A stretch of DNA of 64,000 nucleotides from Vreelandella andesensis (GCF_003989795.1 NZ_RZHG01000019.1:248145-312144), one strand, 5' to 3'; positions 45,398-53,974 are shown, counted from the first letter of the stretch. Numbers and translations: made by a program. The notes: generated from the sequence alone by a model not told the origin.

Positions 45398-46300
45398 ATG
45401 CTGCGATTTGATTTTGTAACGCTGAGACTATTTGTAGCGATTGCCGATGAAGGGCGTTTAACGGCGGCTGCCGAGCGCGAGCACCTAGCGCTGGCAGCGG
45501 TGAGTAAACGGGTGAGTGATTTAGAAACGCTGGTGGGTACCGAGCTTTTATATCGGCGGCCCAGGGGCGTAGAACTTACCCCAGCGGGGCGGGCGTTCTT
45601 GCACCATGCCCGGCGCATTTTGGAAGACGTGGCCCGGCTTCAGGCAGAACTGAGCGAATACGGTGAAGGCGTGCGAGGGCATGTGCGGATTCACTCTAAT
45701 ACCTCAGCCATTATTGCCTTTTTGCCCCAGGATCTCAGCGTCTTTGCGCGGGAATATCCGCAGATCAAGATCGATTTGCAAGAGCGCACCAGCAGCGAAG
45801 CCATTAGCGCCGTGCGTGATGGCGTGGCAGATATCGGTATTTTCGCCAGCCACGTAGCCGCCGGTGAGTTGGAGGTACGCCCCTACCGGCGCGATCAACT
45901 GGTTTTAGTAACGCCGCAAGATCATCCGCTTGCGATACATGAGACGCTCTATTTGCACCAGGCCGCAGAGTACGACTTTGTAGGCTTGCAGCAGGACACC
46001 TCGCTGCAATCGCTGCTCCACGAGCATGCAAACCAGGCAGGAAGAGCTCTGCGCATACGCATTCAAGTGCGCAGCTTTGACGCTATTTGTCGCATGATTC
46101 ACTACGGTCTGGGAATCGGCGTGCTGCCTCAGCGCACCCTATACCGCGACCTTAACGACCTGAAGCTGTGCATGATCCCGCTCGCTGACGAGTGGGCTAC
46201 CCGCGAGCTGGTGGTTGGCATGCGCCATTACGCTGAGCTTCCCGTGGTGGCTCGTCATTTGGTCGATCACTTGCTATCTCCCTCAGGAGATTCCCCGTGA
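45398..46300 (+). CDS. LysR-family transcriptional regulator
   Basis: A 300-residue LysR protein: N-terminal winged HTH (about 5-65; VAIADEGRLTAAAEREHLALAAVSKRV in parts) and a periplasmic-binding-like effector domain (about 90-300). The ATG at 45398 gives the standard LysR start; the GTG 12 bases earlier is less likely. It precedes the 2-hydroxyacid dehydrogenase on the same strand and may regulate that gene and the convergent TRAP transporter. Effector unknown. Confidence 0.9.
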   Translation: MLRFDFVTLRLFVAIADEGRLTAAAEREHLALAAVSKRVSDLETLVGTELLYRRPRGVELTPAGRAFLHHARRILEDVARLQAELSEYGEGVRGHVRIHSNTSAIIAFLPQDLSVFAREYPQIKIDLQERTSSEAISAVRDGVADIGIFASHVAAGELEVRPYRRDQLVLVTPQDHPLAIHETLYLHQAAEYDFVGLQQDTSLQSLLHEHANQAGRALRIRIQVRSFDAICRMIHYGLGIGVLPQRTLYRDLNDLKLCMIPLADEWATRELVVGMRHYAELPVVARHLVDHLLSPSGDSP

Positions 46301-46413
46301 CAACCGGCATTGCCAGCGAGATAAAAGCGTTTACCTTTGATGTATTAGGTAATGGGGTGGACTGGCGCGGCCGCTTAAGGAGTCACTTTAATGCACATTG
46401 TTATTCCCGATGA
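46297..46413 (+). pseudogene. Remnant of a haloacid-dehalogenase-type gene (N-terminal end only)
   Basis: A GTG overlapping the LysR stop (GTGA) opens a frame reading IASEIKAFTFDVLGNGVDWRG. This is the start of type II haloacid dehalogenases, with the nucleophile aspartate in FDVLG. Similarity stops after about 27 codons, exactly where the next gene's ribosome site (AAGGAG) begins; the frame then runs out at 46413. An internal deletion seems to have removed the rest. Confidence 0.6.
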
Positions 46414-47344
46414 TTACCAGGACTGCGTCCGCGAACTAGACGCTTTCGCCAAGTTGGCTGGTCACCAAGTCACGATTTATAACGACACTGTGACCGATGA
46501 AGACGAATTGGTAGCCCGTTTTAAAGACGCCGATGCGCTGGTGCTAATTCGTGAGCGCACGCCGATCACCGCGTCTTTGTTGGCACGGCTACCCAAGCTC
46601 AAACTGATCAGCCAAACCGGCGGTGGTGCTGCCCATGTGGACATGGCCGCCTGCCGCGAGCAGGGAGTGATGGTGCTGGCGGGCACCGGTTCGCCCTACG
46701 CCGCGGCTGAACTGACCTGGGGGCTGGTGCTCTCGGCGATGCGGCGGATTCCTGAAGAAGTCGAAAATCTCAAAGCAGGCCGCTGGCAGCGCACCCTAGG
46801 CACCGGCCTGAAAGGGCGCACGCTGGGTGTGTTTGGCTACGGCAAAATTGGCCAACTGGTGGCGCGTTACGGCCAAGCGTTTGAAATGAACGTGCTGGTA
46901 TGGGGCCGCGAGACCACCTGCCAGCGGTCAGCATCGGCGGGGTTTGAGGTCGCGGCGTCGCAAGAGACGTTCTTTAAACGTAGCGACGTGGTGAGCCTAC
47001 ATCTGCGCTTAAATCCCGATACTCGCGGCATCGTTAGCGCGGCGAATCTTGCCAGCATGAAGCCTACGGCGTTGCTGGTGAATACCAGCCGTGCACCGTT
47101 AGTTGAGACAGGCGCGTTAGAAACTGCGCTGAGAGCCGGGCGGCCCGGCATGGCAGCGGTCGATGTCTTTGATGAGGAGCCGGTGCGTGAACATCCACTG
47201 CTGGCGTTGCCCAACTTTCTGGCCACGCCGCACGTGGGCTATGTGGAAAAAGACAGCTTCGAGCGCTACTTTGGCGACGCTTTTGAAAACGTCCTGGCGT
47301 TTGAAGCAGGCACGCCAGGACGCAACCTGGCAGAGGAAGGCTAA
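46391..47344 (+). CDS. D-2-hydroxyacid dehydrogenase family protein
   Basis: A 317-residue NAD(P)-dependent dehydrogenase. Visible are the Rossmann motif GVFGYGKIGQLVARYG, the catalytic arginine in VNTSRAPLVE, the glutamate in VFDEEPVREHP and the catalytic histidine in ATPHVGYVEKDS. Substrate unknown: glyoxylate/hydroxypyruvate-type or a specialised 2-hydroxyacid. AAGGAG precedes the ATG. It faces the TRAP transporter operon, which may bring in its substrate. Confidence 0.9.
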   Translation: MHIVIPDDYQDCVRELDAFAKLAGHQVTIYNDTVTDEDELVARFKDADALVLIRERTPITASLLARLPKLKLISQTGGGAAHVDMAACREQGVMVLAGTGSPYAAAELTWGLVLSAMRRIPEEVENLKAGRWQRTLGTGLKGRTLGVFGYGKIGQLVARYGQAFEMNVLVWGRETTCQRSASAGFEVAASQETFFKRSDVVSLHLRLNPDTRGIVSAANLASMKPTALLVNTSRAPLVETGALETALRAGRPGMAAVDVFDEEPVREHPLLALPNFLATPHVGYVEKDSFERYFGDAFENVLAFEAGTPGRNLAEEG

Positions 47345-47412
47345 CTAATAGACGACGTCACCCACGAGTCCGTCACAAGACAAGGCTGGATTCGCGTAAC
47401 TTAGATAGGCAA

Positions 47413-47438
47413 CGAGGTGCTAAGCAGTTAGCACCTCG
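47413..47438. terminator. Hairpin between convergent dehydrogenase and TRAP operon
   Basis: CGAGGTGCTAA-GCAG-TTAGCACCTCG is an 11-bp perfect stem with a 4-base loop, placed between convergent genes. It lacks a long T-run, so termination is probable by position only. Confidence 0.6.
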
Positions 47439-47450
47439 ACGCCGCGCACA

Positions 47451-48710
47451 TTAGCCCGACCAGCCCATCAGCATGGGTACATAAACCACCAGCAGCAGCA
47501 CCCCAATTAGCCCTAAAAGATACGGGATGATCGCCCGGGTGATGCGCTCAAGCGGCAGTTGGGTAACAGACGATGCCACGTAAAGGTTGATCGCCACTGG
47601 CGGGGTAATCATGCCAATCGAGAGCCCCACTACGATAATCAGCCCGAAGTGGATCGGGTCGATGCCCAACTGCAGTACCAGCGGCAGTAATACCGGCGTA
47701 AGAATAATCAATGCGCTGGCGGTTTCGATAAACACCCCGGTGAGTAGAATCACCGCCACCACCAGCAACATAATCACGAACGGGCTGGTGGAAAGCGACA
47801 GCACCGCCTGGGCAATTGCGCCGGGTATCTGCCAGCTAGAGAGCGTCCAGCTCAGCACCGCTGACATAGCAATCACCAGCATAATTACCGCCGTGGTCAT
47901 CGCCGAGCGAATGAGCAGCTTATACACCTGGGGCAGGGTCAAATCCCGGTAGACAAACAGCGAGACCAGCAGCGCGTAGTTGACCGCCACCACCGCCGCC
48001 TCCGACGGCGTGAAAATGCCCGAGAAGATACCGCCCAAAATAATCACCGGTGTCATCAGCCCCCAGCTAGCCGCTTTCAATGTGCGCCAAATGGTCGGCA
48101 GCGACAGCGGCGTGCCTTTGGGGTACTGGCGTTTATACGCCTGAGTGATCGCAATAGCCATCAGCCCCAGCCCCATTGCCAGCCCCGGCAAAAAACCGTT
48201 CAAAAACAGCTTCGAGACCGACTGCTGAGCAATCACCGCGTAGATAATCATCGGCACCGAAGGGGGAATCACTACGCCAATCGTACCGCTGGCAGCAATT
48301 AAGCTGGCCGCCGAGGCGGGGTCGTAACCCTTACGTTTCAGTTCCGGCACTAAGCTTGAGCCCACCGCTGCGGTTGTTGCCGCACCAGAACCAGAAATGG
48401 CGGCGAAAAACATGCCCGCCATCACCGAGACCACCGAAAGCCCGCCGCGCATAAAGCCAACTAATGAATCGGCAAAGCTCACCAGTCGCTCGCTGACCTT
48501 GCCCTGGGCCATTAAATCACCGGCGAGAATAAACATCGGAATAGCGACCAAGGCAAACGAGTTAATGCCCTGAAACATCTGCTGAGTGACCACCATCAGC
48601 GGCACACCCGACTGGTACAGCGCATACAGGGTGCTTGCCCCAATCGCAAAGGCAATCGGCACGCCCAGTAGCATAAACAGAAAGAACAGTCCGAACAGCA
48701 CCAGCGTCAT
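47451..48710 (-). CDS. dctM: TRAP transporter large permease
   Basis: The 419-residue DctM subunit with about twelve membrane helices. Family segments are LFFLFMLLGVPIAFAIG at the start, GMFFAAISGSGAATTAAVGS, LIAASGTIGVVIPPSVPMI and VGLSIGMITPPVAINLYV. It couples solute uptake to a sodium gradient. It overlaps dctQ by four bases and is the last gene of the dctPQM operon. Confidence 0.95.
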   Translation of the reverse strand: MTLVLFGLFFLFMLLGVPIAFAIGASTLYALYQSGVPLMVVTQQMFQGINSFALVAIPMFILAGDLMAQGKVSERLVSFADSLVGFMRGGLSVVSVMAGMFFAAISGSGAATTAAVGSSLVPELKRKGYDPASAASLIAASGTIGVVIPPSVPMIIYAVIAQQSVSKLFLNGFLPGLAMGLGLMAIAITQAYKRQYPKGTPLSLPTIWRTLKAASWGLMTPVIILGGIFSGIFTPSEAAVVAVNYALLVSLFVYRDLTLPQVYKLLIRSAMTTAVIMLVIAMSAVLSWTLSSWQIPGAIAQAVLSLSTSPFVIMLLVVAVILLTGVFIETASALIILTPVLLPLVLQLGIDPIHFGLIIVVGLSIGMITPPVAINLYVASSVTQLPLERITRAIIPYLLGLIGVLLLVVYVPMLMGWSG

Positions 48711-49234
48711 AACGGCTCCTCCGGGGCAGAGACCGTTGGCTCACCGTTCACCAACACGTCGATCATATCCACCAGGGCGTACCACGCCATGATGGCGGCA
48801 GAAATCGGCATAACCGCATAAACGTAGGTCATCGAAAGCCGCAGTGAGGCGGATTTCTGAAAACTCTGCACCTGCATATAGCGATAACCAATCACGATCA
48901 GCGCCACCATAAACGCCAGCACCACCGCCAGTGCTGCCAAGCGCGCAAGCTTGCGCAAGGGCAGAGGAAGGGCATCCACGGCGAAGGTCACGGCGATATG
49001 CCGCCCGCGCTGGAAGGCCAGTGTGCTGGCTAAAAAGGTAATCCACACCAGCAGAAAGCGGGCGACTTCTTCCGTCCAGCCAACGGCGCTGAACAGCACC
49101 CGCGACACAATCTGTAGAGTAATCACGCCAATCAATGCTGCCATGCCCGCAAAGACCACGGGCTGGATGATGGCATCCAGCCCGCGTTCAATACGTTGCA
49201 GCAGCGTCAAAAGAGGCTGTGCAAAGGCCATCAC
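48707..49234 (-). CDS. dctQ: TRAP transporter small permease
   Basis: A 175-residue DctQ subunit with four membrane helices (about 22-42, 55-75, 95-117, 140-160) and the conserved TEEVARFLLVWITFL with ALAFQRGRHI. It partners DctM. Four-base overlaps with dctP and dctM show tight coupling. Confidence 0.93.
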   Translation of the reverse strand: MMAFAQPLLTLLQRIERGLDAIIQPVVFAGMAALIGVITLQIVSRVLFSAVGWTEEVARFLLVWITFLASTLAFQRGRHIAVTFAVDALPLPLRKLARLAALAVVLAFMVALIVIGYRYMQVQSFQKSASLRLSMTYVYAVMPISAAIMAWYALVDMIDVLVNGEPTVSAPEEPL

Positions 49235-50229
49235 TGATTCAGCGCCTCCCGAATGCGTGGCAGGTAATCACCAAACTGCTCGCCGTATTTCTCATATACG
49301 GGTGCGACGGCCGCTTGGAAGGCTTCCATATCTGGGGTTTCATTGATTTCCATACCGGCTTCGCGCAGCGCTGCTAACTGGTCGGCTTCCATGTCCGCGT
49401 TCATCTGGCGCTCATGCTCGGCAGCTTCTTGGGCGGCTTCTTTCAACACGGTTTGTGCCTGTTCTGGCAGTTGGCTCCAAACGGGCATGCCCATTACAAA
49501 AATGGCCGGTGCGTAGGTATGGCGGGAAAGGGTCATGTAGTTCTGGGTTTCATCCAGCTTGAACGAATGGATGACGTTCACCGGGTTTTCCTGGCCGTCG
49601 ATAGTGCCTTGTTGCATGGCGGTCAGCGCTTCTGTCCACGCCATGGGGATGGCATTGGCTCCTAGCTCGCGGAAAGTGTCGGTGTAAACGGGGTTTTCCA
49701 TCACACGAATACGCAGGCCATCCAGATCTTCCGGCGAATTCACCGCCCGTTCGCTGTTGGTCAGGTTGCGGAAGCCGCGCTCTGCGTAGGCCAAGCCTTT
49801 CAGATTTACCTCCGCCAACTTATCCAGCAGCTCCTGGCCGATTGGGCCATCCAGTACCGCGTAAGCGGCTTCCGGTGAAGGGAATAAGAACGGCAATTCA
49901 AACACCGCCATCTCTTCCACAAAGTTGGCCACCGGCCCGTTAGTAATCACCCCCATATCCACAGTGCCGATCTGCATCCCTTCCAGTAGCGTGCGCTCAT
50001 CGCCCAGCGAGGCGTTGGGGTAGATCTCGATGTTCACCTTGCCATCGGTACGCGCTTCCACCAATTCTTCAAATTTGGTGGCAGCAATATGGAAACCATC
50101 CTGCTCGTTGACCACGTGGGCCAAACGCAGAGTAACGGGGTCCATATCAGCAAAATCAGCGGCGTTCGCGGCGCTAACTAGCGCCAGTGAAATGCCCAGT
50201 GCCAGCGTGTTACGTGCAAATGTTTTCAT
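49231..50229 (-). CDS. dctP: TRAP transporter periplasmic binding protein
   Basis: A 332-residue DctP-type binding protein with a signal peptide (about 1-23, cleaved near ANAADF). Visible are LRLAHVVNEQDGFHIAA, the NIEIYPNASLGDERTLLEGM stretch, and the arginine of IRVMENPVYTDTFR expected to bind the carboxylate, followed by AMQQGTIDGQENPV. The ligand is probably an organic acid; a 2-hydroxy acid would fit the neighbouring dehydrogenase, but this is inference. Confidence 0.94.
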   Translation of the reverse strand: MKTFARNTLALGISLALVSAANAADFADMDPVTLRLAHVVNEQDGFHIAATKFEELVEARTDGKVNIEIYPNASLGDERTLLEGMQIGTVDMGVITNGPVANFVEEMAVFELPFLFPSPEAAYAVLDGPIGQELLDKLAEVNLKGLAYAERGFRNLTNSERAVNSPEDLDGLRIRVMENPVYTDTFRELGANAIPMAWTEALTAMQQGTIDGQENPVNVIHSFKLDETQNYMTLSRHTYAPAIFVMGMPVWSQLPEQAQTVLKEAAQEAAEHERQMNADMEADQLAALREAGMEINETPDMEAFQAAVAPVYEKYGEQFGDYLPRIREALNQ

Positions 50230-50372
50230 TATAGTGAGTTCCCAGTGTTACGAAGGTTCGGAAGTGCTCCCAAAGCATGCACCACACCGAGGAAAATGGT
50301 CAATCAAAGCGGCTGTAAAACAGCTAGGCAACTGGACACAGCGCGCCCACACGGGTACGATACGCACCCAAA

Positions 50373-50449
50373 GCGCCCGTAGCTCAGTTGGATAGAGTGT
50401 CGGCCTCCGAAGCCGAAGGTCGTAGGTTCAATTCCTACCGGGCGCGCCA
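50373..50449 (+). tRNA. tRNA-Arg (anticodon CCG)
   Basis: A complete 77-base cloverleaf: acceptor GCGCCCG / CGGGCGC, D-arm GCTC...GAGT, anticodon loop CTCCGAA with CCG at 50407-50409, variable loop AGGTC, T-arm GTAGG-TTCAATT-CCTAC, discriminator G and encoded CCA. A terminator follows at once. tRNA-Arg genes are common integration sites for islands, and the DNA to the right is accessory in character, though no integrase or attachment repeat was seen. Confidence 0.97.
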
Positions 50450-50459
50450 GACAAATCAA

Positions 50460-50491
50460 GGGCTTACGTTAACGCGTAGGCCCTTATTTTT
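50460..50491 (+). terminator. Terminator after tRNA-Arg
   Basis: GGGCTTACG-TTAACG-CGTAGGCCC forms a 9-bp stem with one G-T pair, followed by TTATTTTTT. Confidence 0.85.
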
Positions 50492-50601
50492 TGTCTGTGA
50501 CCACCCTGTGACCAAATCGTGGCCACACTTTTAAGACTACCTTCTTCTCTGGCTTGCTTCTCGATGACCATTGGCCGCTATGGGTCACACGCTTGGTCAC
50601 G

Positions 50602-52317
50602 CTATTTTTGGGCGATACCCATCCACTCCGCTAGTTGCTGATTCGCCTTCAATCGTTGTCGTTGTAATAACGCGCTATTGAAAATCATATCTAGAGAAGC
50701 TGTTGGCGAAGCAAGCGGTAGCGCAACGGCTGCTTCATCACGAAACTGCTGGCAGATCGTTTCGTTGTCATCGAGATATTGCCACCAGTGTAAAATATCC
50801 AGCTTAGCTCTCTGCATTACGTCAGCAGCAGGCAACCGGTCCGATTTCGCTTGATTGGCTTTTTCCGTTGTTGGCAGTAGGTTCCAGAAATCATTGTTGT
50901 TCCAACGTGACCAAGGAAAGCAGTGGTCTATAACGTACGTTTGTCGGTGCAGATCACTACGTGTCCATACACAAGGCAATGGGGCAGGGTCTTGTAAACG
51001 TTGGGTAACTAGCCGGCGTACCTGTTGTGTATCGCGGCGACTTTCTTGCCACTGCAAGGCGAGGTGTAATGTACCGATATCGTAGGAGGCATCATATCGC
51101 TGCATTAACTGAGCCCACTCATGCACGATAGCGGGCTCTACCCAGCAGGCATAGCGGCTCATCGAGTCCCATAGTGAGGTAGGAATACGAAATATTCCGA
51201 ACGAGGCCAGCGTAGCGCTATCAAGTCGAACGGCCTGCTCACGAATGCGTAGCCCTTGATAACCACCGTCAAAGATAGGGCGCTGGCTGCCGGGCCAGGT
51301 AGTGAAGTGGGCAGGCATCTTAAGAATGGTCTGGCAGGCATCGCGAATTGCCCGCATGACGGAAGCTGCACATTGAGGGTCAAAGAAAGCTGCACCGATA
51401 CGCAGATCATGAGGTGACAGTTGCTGGAGGCGATAGAAATCACCCTTAGCAAAGCCATACCCTTTTTGGCCTGGTGCCTGACGTAAATAACGTTCTATCA
51501 GTAGCGGGCGGTACAGCTTTATCCAAAAGAGCCCCACCGCCCCTAAAGGTATCGTCACCCACTCTTCTGTTCGTGACATCACGATGCCGGGTGCGCTATC
51601 GGCCAAACGTGTCAGTGTGCGCAGCAAACCAAGCTTGTACGAAGATGCCTTGTCGTCATTAACAATGATATGCCTAAGCAAGGGTAACGCCCCAGTGCCA
51701 TCATCAGGCAGCCTAAACACACGCAGATGCCAAGTAACATCCTGTCGCCCAAGCTGGTCGTCGTCACGGCTTGCCTGCACGGGCAACATTGCTTGATCTC
51801 TTGCCCAATTATCTAACACGTCCATGTTGACTGAATGAAACTGACGTTCATCGTTATCTGAGCCTTCACGATACGTAATCACCAATAGCCCGCCCGGTGC
51901 GAGCAGTGAGCCAAGAACCCGCAACGCTCGTTGTTGTTCATCAGGGGTTAAATGCATCCAAACCGCTGACACAAGAATTAATTGAAAGCGCTGTGAAAGC
52001 TGACGAACTCGCTTTAATGCTGGCAAAGTGTCGTCAACCCAGCTTACGTCCCGTTCGTGCGTATAAGCTTGCCCCAGAACCCTTAACTTTGCTGCAGGCT
52101 CTACAGCCATTACTTGCCAACCGCGATCTGCAAGGGCTTTAGCGTCGCGCCCGCTACCCGCGCCAATGTCTAAGGCTAAACCGGGCTGAGTAGGGAGGTG
52201 GTGCAGCCATTCACCATGAATACGCTCAAAACTCAGCGACTGATACTGGTCAAACAATCGATGGGCGTTATCTTCGTAGTAGCGCGTCGTAGATATAGAA
52301 TTTTGAGAGTGCGCCAT
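50602..52317 (-). CDS. Methyltransferase-HNH nuclease fusion protein
   Basis: A 571-residue protein in three parts. Residues about 15-205 are a class I SAM methyltransferase: motif I DIGAGSGRD (50-58), acidic loop VEPAA (72-76), FQLILVSAVWMHL (111-123). Residues about 210-440 are a helical region of unknown fold containing KASSYKLGLLRTLTRLAD. Residues about 445-500 are an HNH nuclease: IDHCFPWS (463-470), WNNND (472-476), WNLLPTTEKANQAKSDRLP (478-496). The zinc-knuckle CxxC pairs of many HNH proteins are absent. AAGGA lies 6-7 bases before the ATG at 52317. It lies in the region next to tRNA-Arg, so a DNA- or RNA-modifying defence role is plausible but unproven. Confidence 0.8.
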   Translation of the reverse strand: MAHSQNSISTTRYYEDNAHRLFDQYQSLSFERIHGEWLHHLPTQPGLALDIGAGSGRDAKALADRGWQVMAVEPAAKLRVLGQAYTHERDVSWVDDTLPALKRVRQLSQRFQLILVSAVWMHLTPDEQQRALRVLGSLLAPGGLLVITYREGSDNDERQFHSVNMDVLDNWARDQAMLPVQASRDDDQLGRQDVTWHLRVFRLPDDGTGALPLLRHIIVNDDKASSYKLGLLRTLTRLADSAPGIVMSRTEEWVTIPLGAVGLFWIKLYRPLLIERYLRQAPGQKGYGFAKGDFYRLQQLSPHDLRIGAAFFDPQCAASVMRAIRDACQTILKMPAHFTTWPGSQRPIFDGGYQGLRIREQAVRLDSATLASFGIFRIPTSLWDSMSRYACWVEPAIVHEWAQLMQRYDASYDIGTLHLALQWQESRRDTQQVRRLVTQRLQDPAPLPCVWTRSDLHRQTYVIDHCFPWSRWNNNDFWNLLPTTEKANQAKSDRLPAADVMQRAKLDILHWWQYLDDNETICQQFRDEAAVALPLASPTASLDMIFNSALLQRQRLKANQQLAEWMGIAQK

Positions 52318-52403
52318 GATAAATCCTTGGTAATCGGCTAATACCAATAACTTACCAGTTTCGTGGATGTAAGTGATGAGAGAATCTGCGATCTTCAGCT
52401 ATC

Positions 52404-52471
52404 GGCCAGGAGGGGGCATTCAAACGATACTGATATAACGCTGGGCGTGCCGCAGGACTTTTTGGAGAGAA
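52404..52471 (-). repeat. Degenerate copy of the 46-residue reading frame
   Basis: TTCAAACGATACTGATATAACGC (split: 52419-52441) matches 53378-53400 with one change, and similarity extends to about 65 bp. On the minus strand it encodes PSVISVSFECPLLADS then a stop, against GVISVSFEHPHLAG in the intact copy. It lies just after the end of the 200-residue gene. Otherwise 52318-52514 shows no gene. Confidence 0.7.
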
Positions 52472-52514
52472 GTAGAGAAAAGCCATCCGTGTGACGCACT
52501 TGATTATATGATCG

Positions 52515-53117
52515 TTAATTCTCTATAACCTGAGAGAACAGAGGACGTGGGACTGTGTGATCTCCGGGACTATAACCATTGGTTGCGAGTAAAGATTGTA
52601 GCTCCTGCTTCTTTGAGATTATAGCTATTAGCAAATTACTTGGAACTTTACCGGATGTCATTGTTACATCAAAATCGTATGCTAGCATATTTGCTAATCT
52701 TCCAAACTCCTGTTCCTCAAGCATTCTTGAAATATCTTTTGATATATTTTTTGGTGATATTAAAAACTTAATTTGGTCATCCATTGATGATACTTCTTCT
52801 TGTTTTGAATTAATTTCTCCTTGATTTTTTTCTATAAAACACATAAATTTACTTCGATCAATGATTTCTATCATTGTAGGTAAATACTCAACAGCTTTAA
52901 TTGTAAGCTCGATAAGCGCAACCCCTGCGCTTAGAAGTAAAACTATTTTCTTATCTTTCTGGTTGCCAGTATCGTGAGGTTTCAGAATTATAAATTGTTT
53001 GTGATGACCACAATAGCCTTGATATTCTGGCTTTCCTCTGTATGGGCATGGGTCGCCATTCTTTAGTATCGCTGGGCATTCTGTTTGATTTTTAATTCTA
53101 TCCTTTTTTTTGAACAT
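52515..53117 (-). CDS. Hypothetical protein with N-terminal Cys/His cluster and membrane segment
   Basis: A 200-residue protein I do not recognise. The start holds a likely zinc-binding cluster: CPAILKNGDPCPYRG followed by GYCGHHK (cysteines near 14, 22, 34; histidines near 36-37). Residues about 58-85 form one or two hydrophobic helices (IVLLLSAGVALIELTIKAV). The C-terminal half is soluble and lysine-rich (DDQIKFLISPKNISKD, GRLANMLAYDFDVTM). Codons are AT-rich, unlike the core genes. A start-proximal zinc site plus a membrane helix suggests a sensor or effector, but no function can be assigned. Confidence 0.6.
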   Translation of the reverse strand: MFKKKDRIKNQTECPAILKNGDPCPYRGKPEYQGYCGHHKQFIILKPHDTGNQKDKKIVLLLSAGVALIELTIKAVEYLPTMIEIIDRSKFMCFIEKNQGEINSKQEEVSSMDDQIKFLISPKNISKDISRMLEEQEFGRLANMLAYDFDVTMTSGKVPSNLLIAIISKKQELQSLLATNGYSPGDHTVPRPLFSQVIEN

Positions 53118-53356
53118 CGTCGTTCTCGCATAACTGTACAGTATTTGTTTAACAGGTATTAGACGGTAGTTTTATGATGGGGTTAGCGTGCCAGTAGGCT
53201 TAACCCGCAAGAACTGCTTTCCAAGTCTCACATAACCATATGATATTATTAAAATTGACTTAAATTAGGATGCATATCCAGAACACTCACGCCTGCTGCC
53301 TTTGCTTGAATGACCGTTTTGGTCGAGAGCTAAACATTAGCATAGACTAGCTTTCC

Positions 53357-53497
53357 TCATCCGGCCAAGTGCGGATGTTCAAATGATACTGATATAACGC
53401 CGCGCTCTGTGGCAAATTTGGAGAGCAGCGGAAATTTGTCCGACAGCAGCGCCTTGATAGACGTGTTAAACACTAAGCTGATGTTGATATTAGACAT
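53357..53497 (-). CDS. Hypothetical 46-residue protein, coupled to the 93-residue gene
   Basis: The ATG lies one base after the TAG of the upstream 93-residue gene (TAGCATG), which suggests coupled translation. The product begins MSNINISLVFNTSIKALLSD and ends FEHPHLAG; it is not recognised. The last part is repeated as a degenerate copy at 52404-52471. It could be a real small protein or the truncated 5' end of a longer gene. 53118-53356 shows no gene, only a short frame (STKTVIQAKAAGVSVLDMHP, minus strand, about 53260-53330) that looks like a fragment. Confidence 0.4.
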   Translation of the reverse strand: MSNINISLVFNTSIKALLSDKFPLLSKFATERGVISVSFEHPHLAG

Positions 53498-53498
53498 G

Positions 53499-53780
53499 CT
53501 ATATATGCCCTTCCTCCGATACATAGCCATAGTACTTATAATAAAAGCCTTTCATAGCAGCTACATATTGCAAAAGAATTAATGTTACATCACTTGTCTG
53601 CGGGACGTCATCTTCATCTAGAATATCTAAGAATCCAATTGAATCCTCTTCAATTAAAACTTCACGAACCTTTTCAAGCAGCCTATTGACGATCTTAATC
53701 TCATTTTTACTAACGGCTGCCTCAGGTTTCTTTTTTGCTAATTCTTTGAATTCAGCATGCATTGAGTTCAATAGCGGCAT
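53499..53780 (-). CDS. Hypothetical 93-residue protein
   Basis: A small, mostly helical, acidic protein: helix AEFKELAKKKPEAAVSKNEI, then VNRLLEKVREVLIEEDS, the acidic LDILDEDDVPQTSD, and an aromatic end (MKGFYYKYYGYV). I do not recognise the family. The start may instead be the ATG at 53762 (MHAEF). Codons are AT-rich. It forms a probable two-gene unit with the 46-residue frame downstream. Confidence 0.55.
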   Translation of the reverse strand: MPLLNSMHAEFKELAKKKPEAAVSKNEIKIVNRLLEKVREVLIEEDSIGFLDILDEDDVPQTSDVTLILLQYVAAMKGFYYKYYGYVSEEGHI

Positions 53781-53974
53781 TGTGGTGTCTTACGTATTTG
53801 CACGATCTATAGTTGTCTTATTGGTGCTCATTTTAATCCTTTAATTTCTTAGGCTTAACTGTTCGAATCATCATCATCAACTTTGTCATCTTTCCCACCT
53901 TCAACACGCCAAAACCACGCCCCATTCCTGATAACCACATTACCTGATCGTAACTTCTCAAAACATTGTAAATA

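Noticed and set aside
50450-50601. Possible integrase remnant or attachment site directly after tRNA-Arg
   Set aside because: No integrase-like frame and no repeat of the tRNA 3' end was seen elsewhere in the window, so an island boundary is not claimed.
52404-53430. Repeated sequence after consecutive unknown genes, as in integron cassettes with attC sites
   Set aside because: The shared stretch encodes the same peptide tail and lacks attC core sites (RYYYAAC / GTTRRRY) and their pairing; no integron integrase is present.
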